DNA of 64,000 nt from Streptomyces peucetius. Lineage in GTDB: Bacteria; Actinomycetota; Actinomycetes; Streptomycetales; Streptomycetaceae. This document shows positions 18,195 through 26,993 of the stretch, in pieces. Location of the stretch: assembly GCF_025854275.1 (NCBI RefSeq), contig NZ_CP107567.1, forward strand, positions 3,596,001 through 3,660,000. Reading direction: 5' to 3'. A program made the translations under genes and the position numbers. The notes under the pieces were generated by a model, which was given only the letters and a program-made list of their open reading frames with translations, did not search any database and had not been told where the DNA came from. Numbering within the stretch: position 1 is the stretch's first letter; every line of letters starts with the position of its first letter.

Positions 18195-19469
18195 CTACTC
18201 CGCGGCTTCGGCCGCCCTGGCGTCCTGCGAGATCCGGCTCAGCGTGCGGGCGGGACTGCCGCCCGGTCCCACGGCCTCGCCGATGTTCTTCTTGATGTCC
18301 TCGCTCGCCGAGGCCCACGACGTCTTGCCCACCGGCGGCAGTACGGAACCCGGCAGCACCTCCAGGAACTCCTTGAGGTCCGCGTGCTCCTTGTCGTTCC
18401 TCATCGTCTCCTGTGCGGAGACCGTCACCGGCAACAGATCGTTCTGCCCGGCGAACTCCAGGACGTTCTGGTCGGTGAAGAGGAAGTTGAGGAAGGTACC
18501 GATCTCCTTGCGGTGACCGTTCTGCTTGAAGCCCATGATCCAGTCGGCGACACCCATCGCCGTCTCGGCCGGGCCGTCCTTGCCGGGCAGCGCCACCGTG
18601 CCGACGTCGATCCCCGTCTTCTTCGCAGCCTGCAGGAGCGACGGGTGGCCGTTGAGCATGCCGACCTCACCGCGCGTGAAGGCGGCGAAGGCGTCCTTGC
18701 GGTTGAGCTTGCCGGGGGCGATCGGGCCGGTGAGCTCCTCTTCGACCAGGTTCTCCTTCAGCCACTCGAAGGTCTTGATGTTCTGCGGGGAGTCGATCGC
18801 GTACCTGCCGAGCTCGTCGGTGTAACCACCACCGCCGCTGAGCAACCACATCATCGTCTCCGCCTGGGCCTCCTCGGGACCGAGCGGCAGAGCGAAGGGG
18901 TAGGCGACGTCGGTGTTCAGCTTCAGCTGCTCCGCGTCCTCCTTCAGCTCCTCCCACGTCTCGGGAGCGCTGGTGATCCCCGCGTCCTCGAACAGCTCCT
19001 TGTTGTAGAAGAGCAGCCGGGTGGAGGCGACGAACGGCAGACCGTAGAGCGTGCGCTTCATCTCGCCCGCCTCGGTGAGCGGGGGAAGGAAGTTGGAGTG
19101 GACGGGTATGGAGAGCATCTGGTCGGCGGAGTACAGCTTGCCGGCCGCCGCGTAGTCGGCATAGGCGCCGATCTGGGCGATGTCGGGGGCCTCACCGGCC
19201 TTGACCATCTCGGCGACCTTGCGGTCCACGTCGTTCCACGACTCGATCTGGACGTCGACGTCGATGCCGGGGTTCTCGGCCTCGAACGCGGCCGTCAGGT
19301 CGGCCCAGTACTTCTTGCTGCTCTCGCCGCCGGCGACGTCGTAGTCCGCGGCAACCAGCTTGAGGGTGACGTCGTCACCGGAGCCGCTGGTGGTGCCGCA
19401 TCCCGCGAGCGACACCGTCATTCCGAGTGCGGCGACTGCCGCGGTCAGACCCAAGAAGCGCCGCTGCAC
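18195..19469 (-). CDS. Sugar ABC transporter substrate-binding lipoprotein
   Basis: A 424-residue family 1 extracellular solute-binding lipoprotein. The GTG start at 19469 gives VQRRFLGL... with lipobox VSLAGC at residue ~24. The mature domain is typical of sugar binders (WADLTAAFEAENPGIDVDVQ, FVASTRLLFYNKELFEDAG). No permease genes are adjacent, so its membrane partners are encoded elsewhere, and MsiK (41210-42334) is the likely ATPase. The neighbouring SIS/nagK/nagA genes and a dre-like site upstream suggest an amino-sugar ligand; this is inference. Confidence 0.9.
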   Translation of the reverse strand: MQRRFLGLTAAVAALGMTVSLAGCGTTSGSGDDVTLKLVAADYDVAGGESSKKYWADLTAAFEAENPGIDVDVQIESWNDVDRKVAEMVKAGEAPDIAQIGAYADYAAAGKLYSADQMLSIPVHSNFLPPLTEAGEMKRTLYGLPFVASTRLLFYNKELFEDAGITSAPETWEELKEDAEQLKLNTDVAYPFALPLGPEEAQAETMMWLLSGGGGYTDELGRYAIDSPQNIKTFEWLKENLVEEELTGPIAPGKLNRKDAFAAFTRGEVGMLNGHPSLLQAAKKTGIDVGTVALPGKDGPAETAMGVADWIMGFKQNGHRKEIGTFLNFLFTDQNVLEFAGQNDLLPVTVSAQETMRNDKEHADLKEFLEVLPGSVLPPVGKTSWASASEDIKKNIGEAVGPGGSPARTLSRISQDARAAEAAE

Positions 19470-19572
19470 AGCTCTTCCCCACCCTCTGCTACTCAATGTT
19501 TGTCCGTTTGATCCCAGTCGGTCCCCCGCGACGTCCTGTGAGACGGGGAGCGATCTTTCCCCATCCGGACTG

Positions 19573-19588
19573 CAAGGTCTACACCACT
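19573..19588. promoter_or_regulatory. dre-like site (DasR) between the lipoprotein and SIS genes
   Basis: CAAGGTCTACACCACT matches the DasR consensus A(C/G)TGGTCTAGACCA(C/G)T at 12 of 16 positions, including the central GGTCTA.ACCA. It lies about 105 bp from the lipoprotein GTG and 120 bp from the SIS gene start, able to serve either divergent gene. Confidence 0.7.
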
Positions 19589-19710
19589 GTGGTCTCACTT
19601 TCACAACGCCCGCGCTCCACCGGGCGGCGGGCGGGGCGGCGTTGCCGCCGTGGCGCGGCGGCTGCTATGCACGTCACGTCATGGCCGCCGCCCCCGAGGA
19701 GCCTCGCCGC

Positions 19711-20604
19711 ATGTCGCGTACCGCAGCAGAGATAGCCACGCAGCCCGCCTGCTGGCGCCGGGCGGCCGAGGCCGCCGCGGCTTTCGAGGGGCTGCCCCGG
19801 CCGGGCGAGCGGGTCGCCGTCACCGGCTGCGGGACGTCGTGGTTCATGGCGCTCGCGTACGCCGCGCTGCGGGAGGGGGCGGGGCTCGGCGAGACCGACG
19901 CGTTCGCCGCGTCGGAGTTCCCGGCGGGCCGTGTGTACGACCGGGTGGTCGCGATCACCCGGTCCGGTACGACGACCGAGGTCCTCGGCCTGCTCACCCG
20001 ACTCAAGGACCGGGTGCCCACCCTCGCGCTGACCGCCGGCCCCGCGACGCCGGTCGTGGACGCGGCCGACGCGGTGGCGGTACTGGACTGGGCGGACGAG
20101 GAGTCGGTCGTCCAGACGCGCTTCGCGACGACGGCCCTCGCGTTCCTGCGGGCCGGGCTCGGGGAGCTGCCCGGCGTGAAGCCGGTCGCCGAGGCGGCGG
20201 TGGACGCGGAGCTCGCGCTCACCGAGCCCCTGCCGGAGGCGGTCGTCACCGCCGAGCAGTGGACGTTCCTGGGCCAGGGCTGGACGTACGGGCTGGCGCT
20301 CGAGGCCGGCCTGAAGATGCGGGAGGCGGCGGGTGCGTGGACGGAGGCGTACCCGGCGATGGAGTACCGCCACGGCCCGGTCGCGATCACCCGCCCGGGG
20401 CGGGTCACGTGGGTCCTCGGCGCGCTCCCGGAGGGCCTGGCGGGCGACGTGGCGCGGGCCGGCGGCACGCTTGTGGCCCGCCAGGACGCGGATCCGCTGG
20501 CGGACCTGATCCGCGCGCAGCGCCTCGCGGTGACCCTGGCGGAGTCCCAGGCCCTCGACCCGGACCACCCCCGCCACCTCACGCGCAGCGTGATCCTCCC
20601 CTGA
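19711..20604 (+). CDS. SIS-domain sugar isomerase (AgaS/GlmS C-terminal type)
   Basis: A 297-residue protein with two sugar-isomerase (SIS) domains and no glutaminase domain. Motifs are 'VTGCGTSWFMALAYAALRE', 'ITRSGTTTEVL' and the C-terminal 'GAWTEAYPAMEYRHGP', the substrate loop of amino-sugar deaminase/isomerases. It probably handles glucosamine-6-phosphate or a similar amino-sugar phosphate. I chose the ATG at 19711 (GAGGAG 9 nt upstream); an ATG at 19681 is in frame. It is divergent from the lipoprotein gene and followed by nagK-nagA. Confidence 0.88.
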   Translation: MSRTAAEIATQPACWRRAAEAAAAFEGLPRPGERVAVTGCGTSWFMALAYAALREGAGLGETDAFAASEFPAGRVYDRVVAITRSGTTTEVLGLLTRLKDRVPTLALTAGPATPVVDAADAVAVLDWADEESVVQTRFATTALAFLRAGLGELPGVKPVAEAAVDAELALTEPLPEAVVTAEQWTFLGQGWTYGLALEAGLKMREAAGAWTEAYPAMEYRHGPVAITRPGRVTWVLGALPEGLAGDVARAGGTLVARQDADPLADLIRAQRLAVTLAESQALDPDHPRHLTRSVILP

Positions 20605-21252
20605 CCGACGCCCCCACGGGCGTGCACCGCTTCGCGGGGCTGCTCCCCACCCCGCCCCTTCCCGAAACGGGGCTCCACCCCGTCCCCCGCGCCTCAAACG
20701 CCGGCGAGGCTGAACTTGCCACCCGTCGGGGCTCCACCCCGAACCCCGCGCCTCAAACTCCCCCTACGGCCTGGCGGCCGTGGGAGGGACCCCCAGCGAG
20801 GCTGGATTTCGCTCCCGCCCGGCGGGCTGGGTGCCGCGCAGTGGCACATCCAGCCCGGCCGGCGTTTGAGGCCACCGCGCGAAGCGCGGTACCGGGGCCC
20901 GGGGCGGAGCCCTGGTGCGGGGGCCAGGGCGGAGCCGCGGTACCGGGGTCCCAGGGGTCCCAGGGCGGAGCCCCGAAACGCCGCGCGGAGCGCGGACCGG
21001 GGCCCGGGGCCGAGCCGCGGTACCGGGTCCCGGGGTCCGGGGCGGAGCCCCGAAACGCCGCGCGGAGCGCGGACCGGGGCCCGGGGCGGACCCCGGTTTC
21101 GGGAAGGGGCGGGGTGGGGGAAAGGCCCGCCGCAGGCGGCACCGCGTCACGCCGGGAGGGCGTAACGGGACCTCGCCGGGAGGCGTGTCACGGCCGCGGC
21201 GGCGGGCAATGGCGTGGTTATCGGTTTGTATGGCGTGGCAACAATCTCGCGC
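20605..21252 (+). repeat. GC-rich intergenic repeat region
   Basis: About 650 bp with no supportable gene. An inverted pair GCCTCAAACGCCGGC (20691-20705) / GCCGGCGTTTGAGGC (20858-20872) brackets a region rich in CCAGCGAGGCTGG-type motifs, a palindromic repeat type common between Streptomyces genes. Downstream, variants of CCGGGGCCCGGGGCGGAGCC recur. Overlapping open frames here are products of the composition. Confidence 0.75.
20964..21087 (+). repeat. Two identical 47-bp direct repeats
   Basis: Positions 20964-21010 and 21041-21087 are identical over 47 bp (beginning GGCGGAGCCCCGAAACGCCG), 77 bp apart start to start, within the intergenic repeat region between the SIS gene and nagK. Confidence 0.9.
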
Positions 21253-21268
21253 AGTGGACTAGACCTAT
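21253..21268. promoter_or_regulatory. dre-like site (DasR) upstream of nagK-nagA
   Basis: AGTGGACTAGACCTAT matches the dre consensus at 13 of 16 positions with an intact CTAGACC core. It lies 27 bp before the nagK GTG, a position suited to repression by DasR and relief by glucosamine-6-phosphate. Confidence 0.8.
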
Positions 21269-21294
21269 TCTGGGTTCACCGCCAGACTGTTCCC

Positions 21295-22227
21295 GTGAGA
21301 CACGTCATCGCCCTCGATGTGGGCGGCACCGGTATGAAGGCCGCCCTGGTCGGGGCGGACGGCGCGCTGTTGTACGAGGCGCGGCGCGCGACCGGGCGGG
21401 AGCGCGGGGCCGACGCCGTCGTCGAGTCGATCCTCGGCTTCGCCGAGGAGCTGCGCGCCCACGGCCGGCAGCGCTTCGGCACGGCCGCAGAGGCCGCCGG
21501 CGTCGCCGTGCCCGGCATCGTCGACGCCGAGCAGGGCGTCGCCGTCTACGCCGCCAACCTCGGCTGGCGCGACGTCCCGATGCGGGAGCTGCTGAGCCGC
21601 AGGCTCGGCTCGGTCCCCGTGGCCCTCGGTCACGACGTCCGCGCCGGCGGCCTCGCGGAGGGCCGCATCGGGGCGGGCCGCGGCGCCGACCGGTTCCTGT
21701 TCGTGCCGCTCGGCACCGGCATCGCCGGCGCGATCGGCATCGCCGGCACCATCGAGGCCGGCGCCCACGGCTGCGCCGGCGAGATCGGCCACGTCGTGGT
21801 CCGCCCCGGCGGCCCCGCCTGCGGCTGCGGGCAGCGCGGCTGCCTCGAGACGCTCGCCTCCGCCGCCGCTGTCACCCGGGCCTGGGCCGCCGCGACCGGC
21901 GACCCGGCCGCCGACGCCGCCGACTGCGCCAAGGCCGTCGAGGCCGGCGACAAGACGGCGACCACGGTGTGGCAGGAGGCCGTCGACGCGCTCGCCGACG
22001 GTCTCGTCATGGCGCTCACCCTCCTGGACCCCCGCACGCTGATCATCGGTGGCGGCCTCGCCGAGGCCGGGGAAACCTTGTTCACACCCCTTCGGGCGGC
22101 CGTGGCGGAACGCGTCACGTTCCAGAAGCTGCCCACGATCGTCCCGGCGGCCCTCGGGGACACCGCCGGATGCCTGGGCGCAGGGCTGCTCGCCTGGGAT
22201 CTACTCGCCACGGAGGTAACCGCCTGA
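21295..22227 (+). CDS. nagK: N-acetylglucosamine kinase (ROK family)
   Basis: A 310-residue ROK sugar kinase phosphorylating GlcNAc or a related hexose. The ATP-binding opening is ALDVGGTGMKAALVG; the catalytic Asp follows in 'ALGHDVRAGGLAEGRIGAGRG'; the ROK zinc motif CGCGQRGCLE is intact. The GTG at 21295 gives VRHVIALD. The stop overlaps the nagA start by one base (TGATG), and the pairing with nagA is what supports the GlcNAc assignment. Confidence 0.88.
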   Translation: MRHVIALDVGGTGMKAALVGADGALLYEARRATGRERGADAVVESILGFAEELRAHGRQRFGTAAEAAGVAVPGIVDAEQGVAVYAANLGWRDVPMRELLSRRLGSVPVALGHDVRAGGLAEGRIGAGRGADRFLFVPLGTGIAGAIGIAGTIEAGAHGCAGEIGHVVVRPGGPACGCGQRGCLETLASAAAVTRAWAAATGDPAADAADCAKAVEAGDKTATTVWQEAVDALADGLVMALTLLDPRTLIIGGGLAEAGETLFTPLRAAVAERVTFQKLPTIVPAALGDTAGCLGAGLLAWDLLATEVTA

Positions 22228-23426
22228 TGGCCGCCAGTGCCGCTCGCGCCACGAGCACGGTTCACGCCAGGAGCCCGCACCACCCGAAGAGCACCGTCCT
22301 GGCCGGTGCCCGCGTGGTGCTGCCGACGGGAACCGTCGACGGCGGACGGGTCGTCGTCGAGGGCACGAAGATCGCCGAGGAGGCCCACGCCGACGCGACC
22401 GTCCACGACCTGTCCGGCCACTGGGTCGTCCCGGGCTTCGTCGACATCCACAACCACGGCGGCGGCGGCGCCTCCTTCACCTCCGGCAGCGCGGAGGACG
22501 TGCTGCGGGGCGTGATGACGCACCGCCGGCACGGCACGACGACCCTCGTCGCCTCCACCGTCACCGGCGACATGGACTTCCTTGCCCACCGGGCCGGGTT
22601 CCTGGCCGAGCTGGTCGAGCAGGGCGATCTCGCGGGCATCCACTTCGAGGGCCCGTTCATCTCCCCGTGCCGCAAGGGCGCCCACAGCGAGGACCTGCTG
22701 CGCGACCCCGACCCGGCCGAGGTCCGCAAGCTGATCGACGCCGCCCGCGGCACCGCCAGGATGGTCACCCTCGCCACCGAACTGCCCGGCGGCATCGACT
22801 CCGTACGCCTTCTGGCCGAGCACGGCGTGATCGCCGCGATCGGCCACACGGACGCCACGTACGAGCAGACCCGTGAGGCCATCGAGGCGGGCGCCACGGT
22901 CGCCACCCACCTGTTCAACGCGATGCCCGCGCTGGGCCACCGGGCCCCCGGGCCGATCGCCGCGCTGCTCGAGGACGAGCGGGTCACGGTCGAGCTGATC
23001 AACGACGGCACGCATCTGCACCCCGCCGCCCTGGAGCTCGCCTTCCGCAGCGCGGGCGCCGGCCGGGTCGCGTTCATCACGGACGCCATGGACGCGGCCG
23101 GTTTCGGCGACGGCCGCTACCAGCTGGGCCCCCTCGAGGTCGAGGTCAAGGACGGTGTCGCACGGCTCGTCGAGGGCGACTCCATCGCGGGCTCCACGCT
23201 CACGCTGGACACGGCCTTCAGACGTGCCGTCACCGTCGACCGCCTCCCGGTCGAGGAGGTCGTCGCCGCGATCTCCGCCAACCCGGCCAAGCTGCTCGGC
23301 GTCCACGACAGGGTCGGCTCGCTGGAGTCCGGCAAGGACGCGGACCTCGTGGTCCTCGACGCCGCCTTCGGTCTCAAGGGCGTCATGCGACGCGGCGAAT
23401 GGGTGGTCGACCCCCAAGCTGGCTGA
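22227..23426 (+). CDS. nagA: N-acetylglucosamine-6-phosphate deacetylase
   Basis: A 399-residue amidohydrolase removing the acetyl group of GlcNAc-6-phosphate. Metal and substrate motifs are DIHNHGGGGASF, HFEGPFISPCRKGAH, GHTDATYEQ, THLFNAM and the catalytic Asp in ITDAMDAAG. Its product, glucosamine-6-phosphate, is the effector of DasR. It overlaps nagK by one base; the two form an operon behind the dre-like site. Confidence 0.96.
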   Translation: MAASAARATSTVHARSPHHPKSTVLAGARVVLPTGTVDGGRVVVEGTKIAEEAHADATVHDLSGHWVVPGFVDIHNHGGGGASFTSGSAEDVLRGVMTHRRHGTTTLVASTVTGDMDFLAHRAGFLAELVEQGDLAGIHFEGPFISPCRKGAHSEDLLRDPDPAEVRKLIDAARGTARMVTLATELPGGIDSVRLLAEHGVIAAIGHTDATYEQTREAIEAGATVATHLFNAMPALGHRAPGPIAALLEDERVTVELINDGTHLHPAALELAFRSAGAGRVAFITDAMDAAGFGDGRYQLGPLEVEVKDGVARLVEGDSIAGSTLTLDTAFRRAVTVDRLPVEEVVAAISANPAKLLGVHDRVGSLESGKDADLVVLDAAFGLKGVMRRGEWVVDPQAG

Positions 23427-23543
23427 GCACGCGACACCTCACGGCAGGCGGCCGGCCACCAGGTCTTGGGCCAACCGCCTTCCGTTTGGCATGATCAGGA
23501 CCCGTACGAGCACGGCGAACGCGTTCTTCGGGGGTGTCCACGG

Positions 23544-24479
23544 GTGATCCTTACGGTCACACTCAACGCCGCCCTCGACATCACGTACAAGGTCGCCGCC
23601 CTCACCCCGCACGCCGTCCACCGCGTCGGCGAGGTCACCGAACGCCCCGGCGGCAAGGGCGTCAACGTCGCCCGGGTGCTGGCCGCGCTCGGTCACGAGA
23701 GCGTCGTCACCGGCTTCGCCGGCGGGCCGACCGGGGCCGTGCTGCGCGAGATGCTCGCGCCGATGGCACCGCGTGACGCGTTCGTCGAGGTCGCCGGCAA
23801 CACCCGCCGTACCCTCGCCGTCGCCGACGACGCGACCGGCGACACCACCCAGCTGAACGAGCCGGGCCCGACGGTCACACCCGGCGAGTGGACCGCCTTC
23901 CTCTCCTCGTACGACGCGCTCCTGCGCGATGCCGAGGCCGTCGCGCTGTGCGGCAGCCTGCCGCCGGGCATCCACGTCGGCGCGTACGCCGAGCTGGTGC
24001 GCCGGGCGCGAGCATCCGACGTGCCGGTGCTGCTCGACACCAGCGGCGAACCACTGCGCCGGGGCATCGCCGCCCGCCCCGATCTCATCAAGCCGAACGC
24101 CGACGAACTCGCCCGGCTCACCGGCTCCCGCGAACCGCTGCGCGCCACCCGTGACGCCCGCCGCCGCGGCGCCCACACGGTCGTCGCCTCCCTCGGCCCC
24201 GACGGTCTGCTCGCCGCCACCCCGCACGGCACCTGGCAGGCCACCCCGCCCGAACGGATGAAGGGCAATCCGACGGGCGCGGGCGACTCGGCGGTCGCGG
24301 GCCTGCTGTCCGGGCTCGTCGCGGGACTGTCCTGGCCGGAGCGCCTGTCACGGGCGGTGGCCCTCTCGGCGGCGACGGTCCTCGCCCCGGCGGCCGGCGA
24401 GTTCGACGCCGCGGCCTACGAGGAACTGGTGCCGCGCGTCACGGTCGTCGAACACCCGGCGGCGGCGCCGGGCAGGTGA
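23544..24479 (+). CDS. PfkB-family hexose-phosphate kinase (1-phosphofructokinase-like)
   Basis: A 311-residue PfkB kinase of the 1-phosphofructokinase/tagatose-6-phosphate kinase group. Signatures are GGKGVNVARVLAALG at the N-terminus and NPTGAGDSAVAG with the catalytic Asp near the C-terminus. The GTG at 23544 gives VILTVTLNAALD, the usual first strand. It lies 117 bp after nagA and may extend the amino-sugar operon. No PTS partner is adjacent, so the exact substrate is open. Confidence 0.88.
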   Translation: MILTVTLNAALDITYKVAALTPHAVHRVGEVTERPGGKGVNVARVLAALGHESVVTGFAGGPTGAVLREMLAPMAPRDAFVEVAGNTRRTLAVADDATGDTTQLNEPGPTVTPGEWTAFLSSYDALLRDAEAVALCGSLPPGIHVGAYAELVRRARASDVPVLLDTSGEPLRRGIAARPDLIKPNADELARLTGSREPLRATRDARRRGAHTVVASLGPDGLLAATPHGTWQATPPERMKGNPTGAGDSAVAGLLSGLVAGLSWPERLSRAVALSAATVLAPAAGEFDAAAYEELVPRVTVVEHPAAAPGR

Positions 24480-24519
24480 CGCCCGGAAAACCCCTGCACG
24501 ACCGGGACTTCGGCCGGGC

Positions 24520-25047
24520 TCACCTGTCGCCCGTGTCCACGGCCCGGTCCGAAGGTTCAGGGCCGAGGCCAAAGCCAAGGCCGCTGTCGCTGTCGCGTAC
24601 GACATGCATGGCGGCCTCCTCGGAAGCTGCGGCACCGGCATCGATGCCCACGTCGGAGGCGAAGAGCTCCCTGTCGGTGTCCTCGTGGGCTCCCTCATCC
24701 GGCGCCACGAGCCGTCCCGCCCGCTCGTTCCCGGCCTCGGGATCGACCGGTTCGCCCTCGCCGCCGGGCAGGTCGCCGATCCCGTCGTCCGTCTCGTCCG
24801 CGACGGTGTCGGGCAGCTCCTCGGCCAGCCGCTGGTCGAGGGTCTCGCCGTCGTGCTGCTCCGCCGCGGTGGTACCGACTCTGTTCACCCCGAGCGGCCT
24901 CTCCGGCGGCGAATAGCCCTCGTCGAGGATCTCGTCGTAGGTACGCTCGCCCACCGCGTCCTGCAGGTCCAGGGCAGCGGCGTCGGCTTGCTCCTCGTTG
25001 TTGCCCGTGGGCTGGTAGACGTCGTCGGCCATGCTGTCGTCGGCCAT
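24520..25047 (-). CDS. DUF5709 protein
   Basis: A 175-residue acidic, hydrophilic protein of the DUF5709 type common in actinobacteria, of unknown function. Conserved stretches are 'DEILDEGYSPPERPLGVNRVGTTAAEQHDGETLDQRLAEELPD' and the C-terminal Ala-rich 'AASEEAAMHVVRD'. The ATG at 25047 has GAGGGAG upstream. It follows the hemerythrin gene by 26 bp on the same strand. Confidence 0.85.
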   Translation of the reverse strand: MADDSMADDVYQPTGNNEEQADAAALDLQDAVGERTYDEILDEGYSPPERPLGVNRVGTTAAEQHDGETLDQRLAEELPDTVADETDDGIGDLPGGEGEPVDPEAGNERAGRLVAPDEGAHEDTDRELFASDVGIDAGAAASEEAAMHVVRDSDSGLGFGLGPEPSDRAVDTGDR

Positions 25048-25073
25048 GACTGCTCCCTCTCTCCGCCGGCGGG

Positions 25074-25805
25074 TCACGCTCCGTTCCGGGCCGGTGGCGA
25101 CTCCTTCGGGCGCGGTTCCTTCCGCGGCCTGCCGAGCCGGCGCAGTACGGCGCACACCGCTGCCGCGGTGACGAGCGCCCCGGCCAGTCCGACGGACTTC
25201 CTCCAAGCGCCGCCGGCGGTGCCGCCGGGACCGAGCACGTCACGTGTCCGGTCGTAGAGACTCAGCGGTACGCCCAGGATCGCGTTGCCCGGTGGACGCC
25301 GGGGGACGACGGGGTGGGGATGCGTCGGTGCGGTCTGCCGTACGGTCTCCCAGGCCGTGCCGAGTCGTCGCAGCCGGGCCGTGTCCATCGCGTCCTGCAG
25401 CCGGGGCAGGAGAAGGTCCTCCTCGTCCCGGATGTCCTGCCGTATCAGCGCGAACGCTCGCTCCACCTTCTCCTCGCGGTCCGGGTCGCCGGGAGCGAGG
25501 CGTTCGACGTCGGCGACGAGATCGCTGATCTGCTGGTGTTCCCCCTCGACCCGGGCGGTCAGTTGCTCCCCTTCGGGGACCGCGCGCCGCACGGTCGGCC
25601 ACAGCACGGTCTCCTCCGCGAAGGCGTGGCTGAAGACCAGCTGGACGACCTCCTGCAGTATCCGCTCGCGGGTCTCACGGCGCCCGGAGGCCCGGTACTG
25701 GTCCATCAACCGGTCGATCTGCGCGTGTTCACGGCGCTGCCGCGCCAGAACGCTGCTGGAGCCGCCCAGTTGCTGAAGCGTCTGCTCCTTGATGGTCTTC
25801 GACAT
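25074..25805 (-). CDS. Hemerythrin HHE domain membrane-anchored protein
   Basis: A 243-residue protein. Residues ~20-145 form a hemerythrin-type four-helix bundle with iron ligands expected at the His/Glu of 'REHAQIDRLM', 'HAFAEETVLWP', 'EGEHQQISDL' and 'DEEDLLLPRLQ'. A C-terminal hydrophobic segment (SVGLAGALVTAAAVCAVL) followed by Arg/Lys suggests a membrane tail. Roles in O2, NO or redox sensing are known for the family; this one's is not. The start at 25805 has GGGAGCGG upstream. Confidence 0.88.
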   Translation of the reverse strand: MSKTIKEQTLQQLGGSSSVLARQRREHAQIDRLMDQYRASGRRETRERILQEVVQLVFSHAFAEETVLWPTVRRAVPEGEQLTARVEGEHQQISDLVADVERLAPGDPDREEKVERAFALIRQDIRDEEDLLLPRLQDAMDTARLRRLGTAWETVRQTAPTHPHPVVPRRPPGNAILGVPLSLYDRTRDVLGPGGTAGGAWRKSVGLAGALVTAAAVCAVLRRLGRPRKEPRPKESPPARNGA

Positions 25806-25940
25806 GGACCGCTCCCATCCGGCCGGGCCGCTCCGGCAAGGACGCCGGCTCACGGCGCGGTCAAGCCGTGCGTTCCGTTTCGCACCGCGGCCTGAGCCTG
25901 TGCCCGGCCGGTCCCTGCCCGGCCGGTCCCTCCCCGGGCG

Positions 25941-26867
25941 TCAGGCGGCATCCCACCCCTTTGTGCCCCTCGCTCCGTCGAGGCGCAAGCATGCTTCCAC
26001 GTGGCCGTCCGTGATGCGCGTTTCGAAGGCGGGCTGCGGTGCCGTCGCCGGGCCGCGTACGTTCCAGCCGTCGGCGAGACGGAAGACGCTGCCGTGCCAC
26101 GGGCACTGCACACACTCGTCCGCGATCACGCCCTCCGTGAGCGGCCCGCCCAGGTGGCTGCACCTGTCGGCCAGGACATGGACCTGGTTGCCGCTCTCAC
26201 GGACGACCAGCACGGTCACGTCGTCGATGTGGCGTCGGACCGCCTGGCCGACGGGGAAGTCGGCCACCGCTCCGATGCGGTGCCAGCCGGGTGTCACCAG
26301 ATGGGGCACCACTTCGGAGTGATTGGCCCCGGCGGCCTGCCGGTAGGCCAGGTGGCCGCCGAGCGCGCCGCCGAGACTCACGGCCGAGAGGCCGGCGAAT
26401 CCCAGCGCCCTGCCCAGGCCGTCGCGTCCCCGGAGCCGTGCGCCCAGCGAACCCGCGTAGAGCGCCACCGCGGTGATGTTGGCCGCGGCGTGCACGAGCC
26501 CCACCCGCATCTGCTGGCGTTGCAGCTCCGCCCAGTCGACCCAGCCGGCCACGGCCGCGGGTCCGGCGGTGGCGAGCCCCACACCGATCAGCGCCCGGGC
26601 TCCCCGGCGCTGCCCGGGCAGCAGGTCGAGCACCGCTGCGGAAAGCCAGCTGCCCATCGGGACCTGCACCATCAAGGGGTGCACCGGGTGGCCCAGCCAG
26701 CGTCCGTGCAGTGCGTCCCGGCCGCGGCCGAGCGGCAGGCGGCGCACCACTCCCTGAACAGAGCGCGCGATGCCGTCGAGCCCGGCATTGCTCTCAAGGC
26801 GGTCCACCGCCGTGAGGACTCTTCCCGGCCCCGAGGCTGACGGCAGCAGCCTCTCCAGCGTGTGCAT
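25941..26867 (-). CDS. DUF2231 membrane domain fused to Rieske [2Fe-2S] domain
   Basis: A 308-residue protein with an N-terminal four-TM DUF2231-type region ('HGRWLGHPVHPLMVQVPMGSWLSAAVLDLL') and a C-terminal Rieske ferredoxin domain. The cluster ligands are CSHLGGPL and CVQCPWHGSVF (Cys-x-His, Cys-x2-His pattern). It is probably a membrane-anchored electron-transfer protein. It shares orientation with the hemerythrin gene, so both may belong to one redox unit. The start at 26867 is preferred over the upstream 26909. Confidence 0.88.
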   Translation of the reverse strand: MHTLERLLPSASGPGRVLTAVDRLESNAGLDGIARSVQGVVRRLPLGRGRDALHGRWLGHPVHPLMVQVPMGSWLSAAVLDLLPGQRRGARALIGVGLATAGPAAVAGWVDWAELQRQQMRVGLVHAAANITAVALYAGSLGARLRGRDGLGRALGFAGLSAVSLGGALGGHLAYRQAAGANHSEVVPHLVTPGWHRIGAVADFPVGQAVRRHIDDVTVLVVRESGNQVHVLADRCSHLGGPLTEGVIADECVQCPWHGSVFRLADGWNVRGPATAPQPAFETRITDGHVEACLRLDGARGTKGWDAA

Positions 26868-26993
26868 CGGCCCGGGGCCCTGATTATCGGCTTTCGGCTG
26901 TCGGTACATGGCGACCGGGTACCCGGCTGCGGCGGAAGAAACGCTCCTCGCCGACCGTCGCCGGAGAGCCCGCGGGCTGTCGCCCGGCGCGGC

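Noticed and set aside
20716..21165. Open frames in the intergenic repeat region
   Set aside because: Low-complexity products of repeated GC-rich units, no RBS, overlapping in several frames.
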